Assembly: GCA_902783435.1 (NCBI GenBank)
Contig: CACZQV010000079.1
Span: 1-48,197, forward strand
DNA length: 48,197 nucleotides
Direction: 5' to 3'
From: an uncultured Erysipelotrichaceae bacterium
GTDB taxonomy: Bacteria; Bacillota_I; Bacilli_A; RF39; UBA660
A program made the position numbers and the translations under genes. The notes beneath the pieces were generated by a model. The model did not search any database. It was not told the DNA's origin and worked only from the letters and a program-made list of their open reading frames with translations. Below, piece by piece: positions 40,437 to 47,966 of this stretch. Position 1 is the first letter of the stretch. Each line of letters begins with the position of its first letter.

Positions 40437-40883
40437 ATGCGTGATGCTATGGGTGGATCTGTTACGTTAATTATAATTGTTGTATTTATTGTAATTGCTT
40501 TAGGATATATAGCATTTAATGTTAATTATACTAAAGCTTTTCGTATGAAAGATAAAATAATTTCAGTTTATGATGATTATAATGGTGATTGTTCAGGTGC
40601 AAAATGTAAAAACGAAATTAAAAATTATGCTGATAAAATAGGATATTCTAGTGGTGCAGGTACTGGTGGATATATTACTTGTCCTGGTGGATATAGCCAA
40701 GTAGATAATATCTATTGTATTAATGAAGTTAAAAATAGTTCTCAAATTTCTGATGCTAGAGGAATAAAAAAACATTATAGTATTGCGACAAAGATTAATC
40801 TAGAAATACCTATTATAAAGAATATATTTAAAGATATGAGATTTTTCTATATATTTGGAGAAACAAAAACATATACAAATTAG
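40437..40883 (+). CDS. TadE-like pseudopilin, copy 2
   Basis: 148 residues, paralog of the preceding gene: MRDAMGGSVTLIIIVVFIVIALGYIAFNVNYTKAFRMK at the N-terminus and LEIPIIKNIFKDMRFFYIFGETKTY at the end. Four cysteines lie between (DCSGAKC, TCPGG, YCIN). A tandem duplication with divergence of the head domain is the likely origin. AGTAGGTG precedes ATG 40437. Inferred role: minor pilin or pilus-tip subunit. Confidence 0.72.
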   Translation: MRDAMGGSVTLIIIVVFIVIALGYIAFNVNYTKAFRMKDKIISVYDDYNGDCSGAKCKNEIKNYADKIGYSSGAGTGGYITCPGGYSQVDNIYCINEVKNSSQISDARGIKKHYSIATKINLEIPIIKNIFKDMRFFYIFGETKTYTN

Positions 40884-40906
40884 ATATAAAAGGGTGTTGA
40901 TAAATC

Positions 40907-41980
40907 ATGAATGTTATAGTTGCAAATAAACAACAAAATGATTTAGCTAGTTTAGATATTGATATTATTAAAAGTTTAACAGGTTCTTATAATGCTTCTG
41001 AAATAGTTGAAATGTTTAAGAGCTTTTTTTATAGTAAAATGATAATAGATGTTACAGCTATTAATAATTGTGATCAATTAGAATCTTATGAGGTATTAGC
41101 TAAAGGATTAGATCCAAATAAAATTATTTTTTTACTTCCTGAAGGAAGTAAGTTATGTACTCCTAATTTTTTAAGTGTTTTGATATCTTATGGTATTTAT
41201 AATTTTACTACTAACTTAAATGGTGTTAAGTATTTGTTAAAAAAATCAAATACTTTAAAAGATGTTGAACATATTCAAAAAATGGCTCATAAAGATGAGA
41301 ATAATGAGATTAATAATAATATACATAATAATAGTTCTAATGATAAACTAGATAATAAATCTAATAAGAATGAAAATATAGATGTTTCTATACCTATTAC
41401 TAATAGTAATGGAAAAACTAAAATTATAGGTTTTAAAAGTGTTACTGAACATGCAGGAGCAACAACACTTATTTATATGTTAAAAAAAGAATTAGCTTCA
41501 AAATATGGAAATAATAACGTAATAGCAATAGAAATAGATAAGAATGATTTTCAAATGTTTAATGAAAAAAATATGATATCAGTAAAAGGACATGAAATAA
41601 ATAGTGCGATTCAAAAATATTCTAATGTTGATATTTTATTAGTAGATATAAATAGTAGTACTGATACTAGTTTTTATACAGATATTATTTATTTAATAGA
41701 ACCTAGTACAATAAAATTAAATAGATTAGTAAGAAAAAATAGAACAGTATTTAGTAATTTATTAAATAAAAAAGTAGTTTTAAATAATAGTTTATTATTA
41801 AATAATGATGTTTTTGATTTTGAAGGAGAAGCAGGAATTAAAGTTTTTTATAATTTACCTCCTTTAGATGAAAGAAAGAAAAATGCTATATTAGTAGATT
41901 TCTTAACTAAGTTAGGATTATTAAGTGAAAATCATAGTAATAATAGTTCTAATAAGATATTTGGATTATTTAGACGTTAA
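40907..41980 (+). CDS. TadZ/CpaE-like protein with degenerate Walker A
   Basis: 357 residues. The N-terminal part (1-110) resembles the atypical receiver domain of TadZ/CpaE (KIIFLLPEG at 72-80). An Asn/Lys/Asp-rich linker (127-160) leads to a MinD/ParA-like part beginning IIGFKSVTEHAGATTLIYMLKKEL. There the usual KGGxGKTT is replaced by TEHAGATT, so both conserved lysines are missing and ATP hydrolysis is doubtful. LLVDINSSTDTSF stands in for the Walker B-like strand. In Tad systems this protein places the apparatus, often at a pole. The call is by domain order and position at the end of the Tad block. Confidence 0.75.
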   Translation: MNVIVANKQQNDLASLDIDIIKSLTGSYNASEIVEMFKSFFYSKMIIDVTAINNCDQLESYEVLAKGLDPNKIIFLLPEGSKLCTPNFLSVLISYGIYNFTTNLNGVKYLLKKSNTLKDVEHIQKMAHKDENNEINNNIHNNSSNDKLDNKSNKNENIDVSIPITNSNGKTKIIGFKSVTEHAGATTLIYMLKKELASKYGNNNVIAIEIDKNDFQMFNEKNMISVKGHEINSAIQKYSNVDILLVDINSSTDTSFYTDIIYLIEPSTIKLNRLVRKNRTVFSNLLNKKVVLNNSLLLNNDVFDFEGEAGIKVFYNLPPLDERKKNAILVDFLTKLGLLSENHSNNSSNKIFGLFRR

Positions 41981-41984
41981 TTAA

Positions 41985-42014
41985 TTGTCAAAACGTATTA
42001 TAAATAATTGACAA
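41985..42014 (+). promoter_or_regulatory. Inverted repeat over the -35 of the VirB2-like pilin promoter
   Basis: TTGTCAA (41985-41991) and TTGACAA (42008-42014) are exact inverted repeats with a 16-nt spacer; the second arm contains the -35 TTGACA. Centre-to-centre distance is 23 bp. It could be an operator, though each arm also resembles a -35 element, so coincidence is possible. Confidence 0.4.
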
Positions 42015-42037
42015 AGTTAGATATATGATATTATAAT
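42008..42037 (+). promoter_or_regulatory. Promoter of the VirB2-like pilin gene
   Basis: Consensus -35 TTGACA (42008-42013), an 18-nt spacer and perfect TATAAT (42032-42037), then GAAGGAGAGG and ATG 42062. Confidence 0.82.
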
Positions 42038-42061
42038 GTTAAGTGAAGGAGAGGTTGTTAT

Positions 42062-42394
42062 ATGTCAAATTTATTTTTAATAGCAGCAACTGAATGCGAA
42101 GGTTTATTACCAATTGTTAAGGTAATAGTAAAAGTTATAAAGGTATTTATGGTAGTTATTCCAATTTTATTAATCCTTTATGGAACTATTGATTTAGGAA
42201 AAGCTGTTATGGCAAGTGATGAAAAAGAAGTAAAAGCTGCACAAGGAAGATTAATTAAGAGATTTATTTATGCAGCATTAGTATTCTTTGTACCAATGTT
42301 AGTTGGTGTAGTTATGAATGTTGTTGCTGCTGGTGCAGAAGACAATACTGATACTACTAGTTGGCAAAGTTGTTGGAACGCAGCTAATAATTAG
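42062..42394 (+). CDS. VirB2/TrbC-like T4SS pilin
   Basis: 110 residues. C14 precedes helix 1 (about 18-45), a charged loop follows (DEKEVKAAQGRLIKR), then helix 2 (about 70-93, AALVFFVPMLVGVVMN) and a polar tail ending SWQSCWNAANN. Two helices joined by a basic loop is the VirB2/TrbC pilin plan. Cys before helix 1 and C-W-N after helix 2 recur in the NlpC/P60 fusion at 22207, so the two are homologous. There is no obvious cleaved signal peptide. It is the only gene in the cluster with both its own consensus promoter and its own terminator, as expected for an abundant subunit. Confidence 0.8.
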   Translation: MSNLFLIAATECEGLLPIVKVIVKVIKVFMVVIPILLILYGTIDLGKAVMASDEKEVKAAQGRLIKRFIYAALVFFVPMLVGVVMNVVAAGAEDNTDTTSWQSCWNAANN

Positions 42395-42400
42395 TTTAAA

Positions 42401-42426
42401 AAATAGTATTTATACTATTTTTTTTT
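42401..42426 (+). terminator. Terminator after the VirB2-like pilin
   Basis: AAATAGTAT-TT-ATACTATTT followed by a T run. Confidence 0.85.
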
Positions 42427-42560
42427 GTATTTTTTAAAATATTTCTTTTATTTTTATATATTTTGTTATATAATTTTAATTACTTTTTAATTAAGTGTAA
42501 AAATTTTAAATTCAATAGGCAATTTATTGATATTTTATTAATGGTTTGATATACTTAATA

Positions 42561-42569
42561 TGATATAAT
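42561..42569 (+). promoter_or_regulatory. Extended -10 promoter of the second T4SS unit
   Basis: TGATATAAT about 19 nt before ATG 42588, with GGAG between. No good -35. It would drive the second pilin, VirB6-like, PrgI and VirB4 genes. Confidence 0.5.
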
Positions 42570-42587
42570 ATATGCGGAGTGGTTCAT

Positions 42588-43058
42588 ATGAAAAAAAGTT
42601 TTATTACAATTATATTAGTATTAACAACACTATTTATTGTTGCTCCAATAAATACAAAAGCGTTATCTATTTCAGATACTCCTTTTGGAAATGTATATGT
42701 ATTAGAAAATGATACAGATGAAATAGATGATTGGATGGGTGAAACAGATCAAGATCAAACTTGTGAAGGAAGTAATTCACTTTTAGGTGATCCTGATGAT
42801 CCAGACTCTGTAGCTTGGTTATTACAACAAATATTAAATTTTATAAAGATAGTTGGACCTATTTTAGTTGTAATACTAAGTAGTGTTGATTTTATTCAAG
42901 TTATTGTTAAAAGTGATGATGAAGCAATGGCTAAGGCTCAAAAGAAATTAATTAAAAGATTAATATTAGCTGCTTTATTATTCTTTATACCAACATTAGT
43001 ACAAGTTATACTTGATGTATTTGGATTTAATTCAGGTGCAACTTGTGGGTTAAAATAA
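42588..43058 (+). CDS. Secreted VirB2-like T4SS pilin, second copy
   Basis: 156 residues from ATG 42588 (GGAG 8 nt upstream; the in-frame GTG at 42579 is part of that site). A cleavable signal peptide (1-27, KSFITIILVLTTLFIVAPINTKA) and an acidic linker (DDWMGETDQDQTC) precede the two-helix pilin module: helix 1 about 88-108, loop KSDDEAMAKAQKKLIKR, helix 2 about 127-146 (LAALLFFIPTLVQVIL). A terminal Cys (ATCGLK) completes the Cys-helix-helix-Cys pattern shared with the proteins at 22207 and 42062. Unlike the first copy it is co-transcribed with the channel genes (18 nt to the next), so it may be a minor or membrane-resident form. Confidence 0.78.
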   Translation: MKKSFITIILVLTTLFIVAPINTKALSISDTPFGNVYVLENDTDEIDDWMGETDQDQTCEGSNSLLGDPDDPDSVAWLLQQILNFIKIVGPILVVILSSVDFIQVIVKSDDEAMAKAQKKLIKRLILAALLFFIPTLVQVILDVFGFNSGATCGLK

Positions 43059-43076
43059 AAAGAGGTGACGTAATAT

Positions 43077-45287
43077 ATGATGGATGACAGTTTTACTTGG
43101 GCGCCTGACCTTATAATGAATGCCATAAGAAGAATTTTTTCATTATTAGATTTTGTGGCTTATGGTTTACTACAACTAGTATATAGATTGTTCTTTAGTG
43201 TGGCATCATCAGATATTTTTGCAAGTGATACAATCATGAAATTTTATTCAAGGATACAAATAATTCTTGGAGTTTTTATGTTGTTCCAATTAGCATTAAT
43301 AATCTTAAAAGGAATTGTTAATCCAGATAGTTTTACGGATTCTAAATCAGGTATTGGTAATTTAATTATGAGAATATGTGTAGCTTTATTCTTATTAACT
43401 GCACTTGTTCCAATTAGTATTCCATCTCCTCAAAATGAATATGAAATACAATTAAATAATAATGGCTTATTATTTGGTACACTTTATTCACTACAACATA
43501 GAATACTTGAAAATAATACTCTGGGTAGGTTGATACTCGGTACTAATGATGAATCGGAAAGTAATATATCGGTTGCTTCGCAGTCGGATAGTTTAAAGAA
43601 AGCATCGAGAATATTTGCAACGACTATATTAAAAGGTTTCTATCGAATAAATTTAGTACCTGAAGAAAATAGAACTGATAAATGTAAAAAAGCTGAAGAT
43701 CCAGCAATTTATAATGAATGTAGAATGTGTCAAGCAGGAATAGATGATTATATTGATACTTATAAAAAAGCTGATGCATCACCAGATATAATTATAGGTA
43801 TGGTTAATGAAACATGTACTTCTGATGCTGATTTATTAACTAAGTTTGCTAACTTTGTTGCTGGTACTAATAGATATATATTTACATATACACCAGTACT
43901 TTCAACAATTACTGCAGTTGTATTTATATTTATATTTATAAGTTTCACAATAGATGTTGCAGTTCGTGCTATTAAACTTGCAATTTTAAGATTAATTGCA
44001 CCAATTCCAATTATTAGTTATATGGATCCTAAGGGTAGTAAAGATAGTGCATTTAATGCATGGGTTAAAACATTAACTTCTACTTATTTAGATTTATTTG
44101 TAAGACTTGCAATAGTTTACTTTGTACTATTCTTAATTCAAAGAATAATACAAGATGGTATTGTTGTAGGTGGAACTGGAATAATTAAGATATTCTCTTA
44201 TATAGCAATATTTATAGGTATGTTTGTATTTGCTAAACAAGCACCTAAGTTTATAAGACAAGCTCTAGGACTTAAAGATGGTGATTTCAAACTATTTGGT
44301 GGTATGGGAGCAATAGTTTCTGCTGCTGGTGCTGTAGGTTCTGCGAGAGCTGGATATCGTGCTAGTTTAATGGCAGATCAAACTCGTGAGAGTTTTGGTG
44401 AAAATGTTAATCCTAATAGTAATCTTAATAAAGCTAAACATATACTTGCTGGTATAGCAGGTGGAGTAACTGGTATGGACGCTGGTATTACTGCAGCAGC
44501 TGGTGCTAAGGATCATAGTACTAGATCTGCTATGGAAGCAATGAGAAAACATAATACTAGTGCTCTTTCTAGAGGAAATGATGGTTCTACATTATTTGGT
44601 AGATTAGGTTCTACTGCTAGTGGTATGTTTTTAGGAGAAGGACAAGCTACTGCTATAGAACGTGATATTAATACAAATAAAGGTAGAATTGATGCTTTAA
44701 AAGCTCTTCAATCTCGTGTTAAAGGTGAAATGGTTAAGTCTGATTATACTTCAGGTAAACTTGGTATTACTGGTTCTGATGGAAGATCAGCTCGTGCTAA
44801 CTATAAAGACTTTATGTCTCGATTAGAAGGTGCTAGAGCTCGAGGATTAAGTAGTTTTGAATATAAGAATTTAACTACTGGAGCTATGGAATCAATTGAT
44901 ATTGAAGTAGCTGAAAAACAAAAAGGATTCTTAATGAAGAATAATGAGGATAATTATATTAAACGTATGATAGGTGGATATACTCCTAGTGCAGCAGACA
45001 TTGCTGATGGTGATAATGCAAGTTTCTATACTGTTGATACTGTTAATACTACTGAAAAACAAGATGGCCGTTTAACAACTCTTTTACATTCTGCAAATGT
45101 TCTTGGTGGTTCATCAGAATTTACAAGAAAACCTGATGGTACAATCGAGAAGGGTGATAATAAAGCAATTAAAGATCGTGATTCTATTTGGAATGCTATT
45201 GAAGGATTTGAGGATTACAATACTCAACTTAATCAAAAAAATGCAATTAATAAGGCTAATGATTCTTATAGTGGTAAAAAAAGTTAG
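43077..45287 (+). CDS. VirB6/TrbL-like T4SS channel protein
   Basis: 736 residues. Hydrophobic segments at about 15-40, 64-84, 97-116, 262-310, 330-352 and 363-385 with an extracellular loop of about 140 residues between the third and fourth. That loop carries four Cys (TDKCKK, NECRMC, NETCTS). The pair of long helices with RLIAPIPIISYMDPKGSKDSAFNAWVKT is characteristic of the TrbL/VirB6-like proteins of Gram-positive conjugation systems. After residue 395 about 340 residues are hydrophilic, Gly/Ala/Ser-rich, probably cytoplasmic and partly disordered, longer than in plasmid homologues. AAGAGGTGACG precedes ATG 43077. It is followed by prgI, the standard order. Confidence 0.85.
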   Translation: MMDDSFTWAPDLIMNAIRRIFSLLDFVAYGLLQLVYRLFFSVASSDIFASDTIMKFYSRIQIILGVFMLFQLALIILKGIVNPDSFTDSKSGIGNLIMRICVALFLLTALVPISIPSPQNEYEIQLNNNGLLFGTLYSLQHRILENNTLGRLILGTNDESESNISVASQSDSLKKASRIFATTILKGFYRINLVPEENRTDKCKKAEDPAIYNECRMCQAGIDDYIDTYKKADASPDIIIGMVNETCTSDADLLTKFANFVAGTNRYIFTYTPVLSTITAVVFIFIFISFTIDVAVRAIKLAILRLIAPIPIISYMDPKGSKDSAFNAWVKTLTSTYLDLFVRLAIVYFVLFLIQRIIQDGIVVGGTGIIKIFSYIAIFIGMFVFAKQAPKFIRQALGLKDGDFKLFGGMGAIVSAAGAVGSARAGYRASLMADQTRESFGENVNPNSNLNKAKHILAGIAGGVTGMDAGITAAAGAKDHSTRSAMEAMRKHNTSALSRGNDGSTLFGRLGSTASGMFLGEGQATAIERDINTNKGRIDALKALQSRVKGEMVKSDYTSGKLGITGSDGRSARANYKDFMSRLEGARARGLSSFEYKNLTTGAMESIDIEVAEKQKGFLMKNNEDNYIKRMIGGYTPSAADIADGDNASFYTVDTVNTTEKQDGRLTTLLHSANVLGGSSEFTRKPDGTIEKGDNKAIKDRDSIWNAIEGFEDYNTQLNQKNAINKANDSYSGKKS

Positions 45288-45308
45288 AATAAAAGGGTGT
45301 GATACTTA

Positions 45309-45623
45309 ATGTATAATCAATATTTAATACCTGCTAATACGAAGAAAGGTAAATTAATCTTAGGGTTATTTAGACCTTTCGATTTAGCATTATTTGGAAG
45401 TGGTATACTTGCTAGTTTATTATTACTAGCAATACTTCCATTAAATAGTACAGCTTTAACTATTATTTTATTAAGTCCGGCATTTATATGTGCATTCTTA
45501 GTAATGCCGGTACCTTATTATCATAATATGTTAAATATAATTACAGAAGTTTACGAGTTTTTAACAAATCGTCAGACTTATAGATGGAAAGGTTGGTGTT
45601 GGAAAAGTGGCAAAGACAAGTAG
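45309..45623 (+). CDS. prgI: PrgI-like T4SS membrane protein (VirB3 equivalent)
   Basis: 104 residues. It opens MYNQYLIPANTKKGKLILGLFRPFDLALFGSG, the start pattern of PrgI proteins, then two close helices (about 32-50 and 54-72) and a basic C-terminus (NRQTYRWKGWCWKSGK). PrgI is a small inner-membrane partner of VirB4 in Gram-positive T4SS. It overlaps the first VirB4 ORF by 17 nt. Confidence 0.87.
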   Translation: MYNQYLIPANTKKGKLILGLFRPFDLALFGSGILASLLLLAILPLNSTALTIILLSPAFICAFLVMPVPYYHNMLNIITEVYEFLTNRQTYRWKGWCWKSGKDK

Positions 45624-46152
45624 TGGTTTTACAGAAGATTGGTTACCTGTAAAATCTATTCAAAATAATATGATTATTACTAAGGATAATCAAAAAGTTA
45701 CTGGTGTTAAAATTACTCCTAGAAATATATTTATCTTAGACCCTGGAACACAAGAAAATATTCTTATAGGACTTAGAAATTTCTATAATACAATTGATTT
45801 TGAGTTTTGGTTAATTGTTGCTGATAGACCAGTTGATATTTCTGTTTATATGTCTCAAATGCAATTATTATTAAATGAAACTCAATCACCTGCAGTTCGT
45901 AAATTAATAATGCAAGATATACAAAAAGGTGAGGCTTTTATAAATAATAATGTATGTGATACAGAGTATTATTTTATGTTTAAAGATAAAGATGCTGATT
46001 TATTAATGAAGAGAGTTCGTCAAATGATTAATAATTTAGCAACTTGTGGATTAAATGCTTCATTAATTAGTAATGGAGATTTAAGATTAGTTCTTGAAAA
46101 CTTCCTAAATGGAGGTAATACTTCAGAGTTTGGAACGGTGATGCCTGTATGA
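45607..46152 (+). CDS. VirB4 N-terminal domain as a separate ORF
   Basis: 181 residues from GTG 45607, within the end of prgI. It carries the first part of VirB4/TraE-like ATPases: a beta-rich region (KVTGVKITPRNIFIL) and then SQMQLLLNETQSPAVRKLIMQDIQKGEAF and EYYFMFKDKDADLLMKRVRQMINNL. It ends in TGA at an ATGA overlap with the second VirB4 ORF, in a different frame; without the TGA the next in-frame stop is only 12 nt on. Together the two ORFs add up to about 777 residues, the length of a normal single-chain VirB4. Either a stable gene split with translational coupling or a recent frameshift. Confidence 0.8.
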   Translation: MAKTSSGFTEDWLPVKSIQNNMIITKDNQKVTGVKITPRNIFILDPGTQENILIGLRNFYNTIDFEFWLIVADRPVDISVYMSQMQLLLNETQSPAVRKLIMQDIQKGEAFINNNVCDTEYYFMFKDKDADLLMKRVRQMINNLATCGLNASLISNGDLRLVLENFLNGGNTSEFGTVMPV

Positions 46153-47939
46153 GTACAAGTTTAAGAAGTCAGTTAGCTCCTAAGGGACTACATTTTTCAC
46201 CTAGTGATTTTGTTATTAGTGATAAGTATGCAACTATACTTACAGTTGTTTCTTATCCTAAATATATAGCACCTGGTTATTTATCAACTCTTACTAATAT
46301 GAGTGGTATTAAGGTAGTTGTTAAGCATATACCTGTACCTGCTCAAGAAATGCAAAAGATGTTAAATAAGCAAGTAGCAGAATTAAAAGAAAGATATCAA
46401 AATGAAAGAGACCAAACTGTAAGAGAAAGAATTAGACAAGATGCTGAAAGTTTGGAATACTTTACTTCTATGATTGCTGGTAGTCAAGCTAGAAACTTTG
46501 ATTTTCAAATGCATATTATGATTACTGCTAATACTAAAGAAGAATTAGAAATTAAGAAATTAAATGTTAAAAATTATTTAGATGCAATGGAATTAAAAGC
46601 AGTAGCTTTAAGATTTGAACAAGAAAAGGTTCTTAAATCTATTATTCCAGTGTTCCCTAGTCAAGATGTGGAACAAAGAATTGGTACTCCAATTCCTTCT
46701 ATTACAATATCTGCTATGTATCCATTTATATTTGATAGTATAAAGGATCCTGGACTTAGTTGTTTACTTGGTGTAGACTTCTCAGGTGGTGTTATATTAT
46801 TTAATCAATTCTTATATAAGATACGTAAAGAAAATAATAGAAATAATGCTAATATGATTATTTTAGGTACATCTGGTTCTGGTAAATCTACAGCAGCTAA
46901 GTTAATGCTTAGAACTCATATTCGTAATGGATGTCAAATTGTTATAATTGACCCTGAAGATGAATTTAGAGAAATGACTAGAACTTATGGTGGAGATACT
47001 GTTGATATTGGTAAAGGTGGAGAATTTGGTTTAATTAATCCACTTGAAATAGTTATAGATGCTGATGAAGAAGAAATTAAACAAGGACTTGGTTATACTG
47101 TTTTAACAAGAACTTTACAATTTTTGAAGGCATTTATGAAATATTATGATCCATCTATTGAAGAATCTGTTTTAACTATGTTTTCTGAGATAGTTCAAGA
47201 TACATATAAACGTTTTGGTATAGATTTTACTGCTGATTTTTCTAAGTATACTTCAGCAGATTATCCTACATTTAGTGATGTTTATGCGACTATTAAAGGT
47301 AGACTTATGTCTATGACAGATGCAACTCAAGAACGTGAGATAATGGAAAAACTTGAATTAAAAGTTAGACCTATTGTTAATGAGTTAAAATTCTATTTTG
47401 ATGGTCATACTACAATACGTAAAGATAGTGACTTTATGGTATTCAATATAAAAGAGTTAATGAATAGTGATTCTACTGTTAAAAATGCATTATTCTTCAA
47501 TGTACTTAAGTATGCTTGGGGATTATGTTTAGATTTTGGTGTAGATACTGTTCTTATGGTAGATGAAGCACATGTACTTTTAGGAGATAATAATGCACTT
47601 GGTGCTGATTTCCTAGCACAAGTACAAAGACGTGCACGTAAGTATAATACAGGAACAATTATTATTACTCAACAACCAAGTGATTTTAGTGATCCTGCTG
47701 TTATTACTCAAGGTAAAGCAATATTTGATAACTCTTCTTATTATCTTGTTATGGGTCTTAAGAAACAAGCTGTTGAAGATTTATCATTACTTATTGATTT
47801 AAATGAAAGTGAAAAAGAAAGTATTAAACATTATTCTCAAGGTGAAGCATTATTTGTATGTGGAAGTAGACGTATGAGAATAAATGTTGCGGTAACGCAA
47901 GAAGAGTTAGATTCCTTTGGAATAGGTGGAGGTTTCTAA
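46149..47939 (+). CDS. virB4: VirB4-like T4SS ATPase, motor part
   Basis: 596 residues. A remainder of the N-terminal region with a long charged helix (about 65-105) precedes the RecA-like motor. Walker A ILGTSGSGKST (238-248), then QIVIIDPEDEF typical of VirB4/TraC; Walker B VLMVDEAH (468-475, Asp472/Glu473); further motif TIIITQQPSDF and the C-terminal helix region. VirB4 energises T4SS assembly and substrate transfer at the membrane. The start overlaps the N-terminal ORF by 4 nt (ATGA), so the chains are probably made in equal amounts. Catalytic residues are intact. Confidence 0.93.
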   Translation: MSTSLRSQLAPKGLHFSPSDFVISDKYATILTVVSYPKYIAPGYLSTLTNMSGIKVVVKHIPVPAQEMQKMLNKQVAELKERYQNERDQTVRERIRQDAESLEYFTSMIAGSQARNFDFQMHIMITANTKEELEIKKLNVKNYLDAMELKAVALRFEQEKVLKSIIPVFPSQDVEQRIGTPIPSITISAMYPFIFDSIKDPGLSCLLGVDFSGGVILFNQFLYKIRKENNRNNANMIILGTSGSGKSTAAKLMLRTHIRNGCQIVIIDPEDEFREMTRTYGGDTVDIGKGGEFGLINPLEIVIDADEEEIKQGLGYTVLTRTLQFLKAFMKYYDPSIEESVLTMFSEIVQDTYKRFGIDFTADFSKYTSADYPTFSDVYATIKGRLMSMTDATQEREIMEKLELKVRPIVNELKFYFDGHTTIRKDSDFMVFNIKELMNSDSTVKNALFFNVLKYAWGLCLDFGVDTVLMVDEAHVLLGDNNALGADFLAQVQRRARKYNTGTIIITQQPSDFSDPAVITQGKAIFDNSSYYLVMGLKKQAVEDLSLLIDLNESEKESIKHYSQGEALFVCGSRRMRINVAVTQEELDSFGIGGGF

Positions 47940-47966
47940 AATATAAGTAGTTAGGTGGTGATATCG

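Noticed and set aside
43760..44552. Minus-strand ORFs of about 60 codons inside the VirB6-like gene, and similar ones inside other large genes
   Set aside because: No ribosome sites, low-complexity translations, and complete overlap with well-supported genes; shadows of the coding strand.
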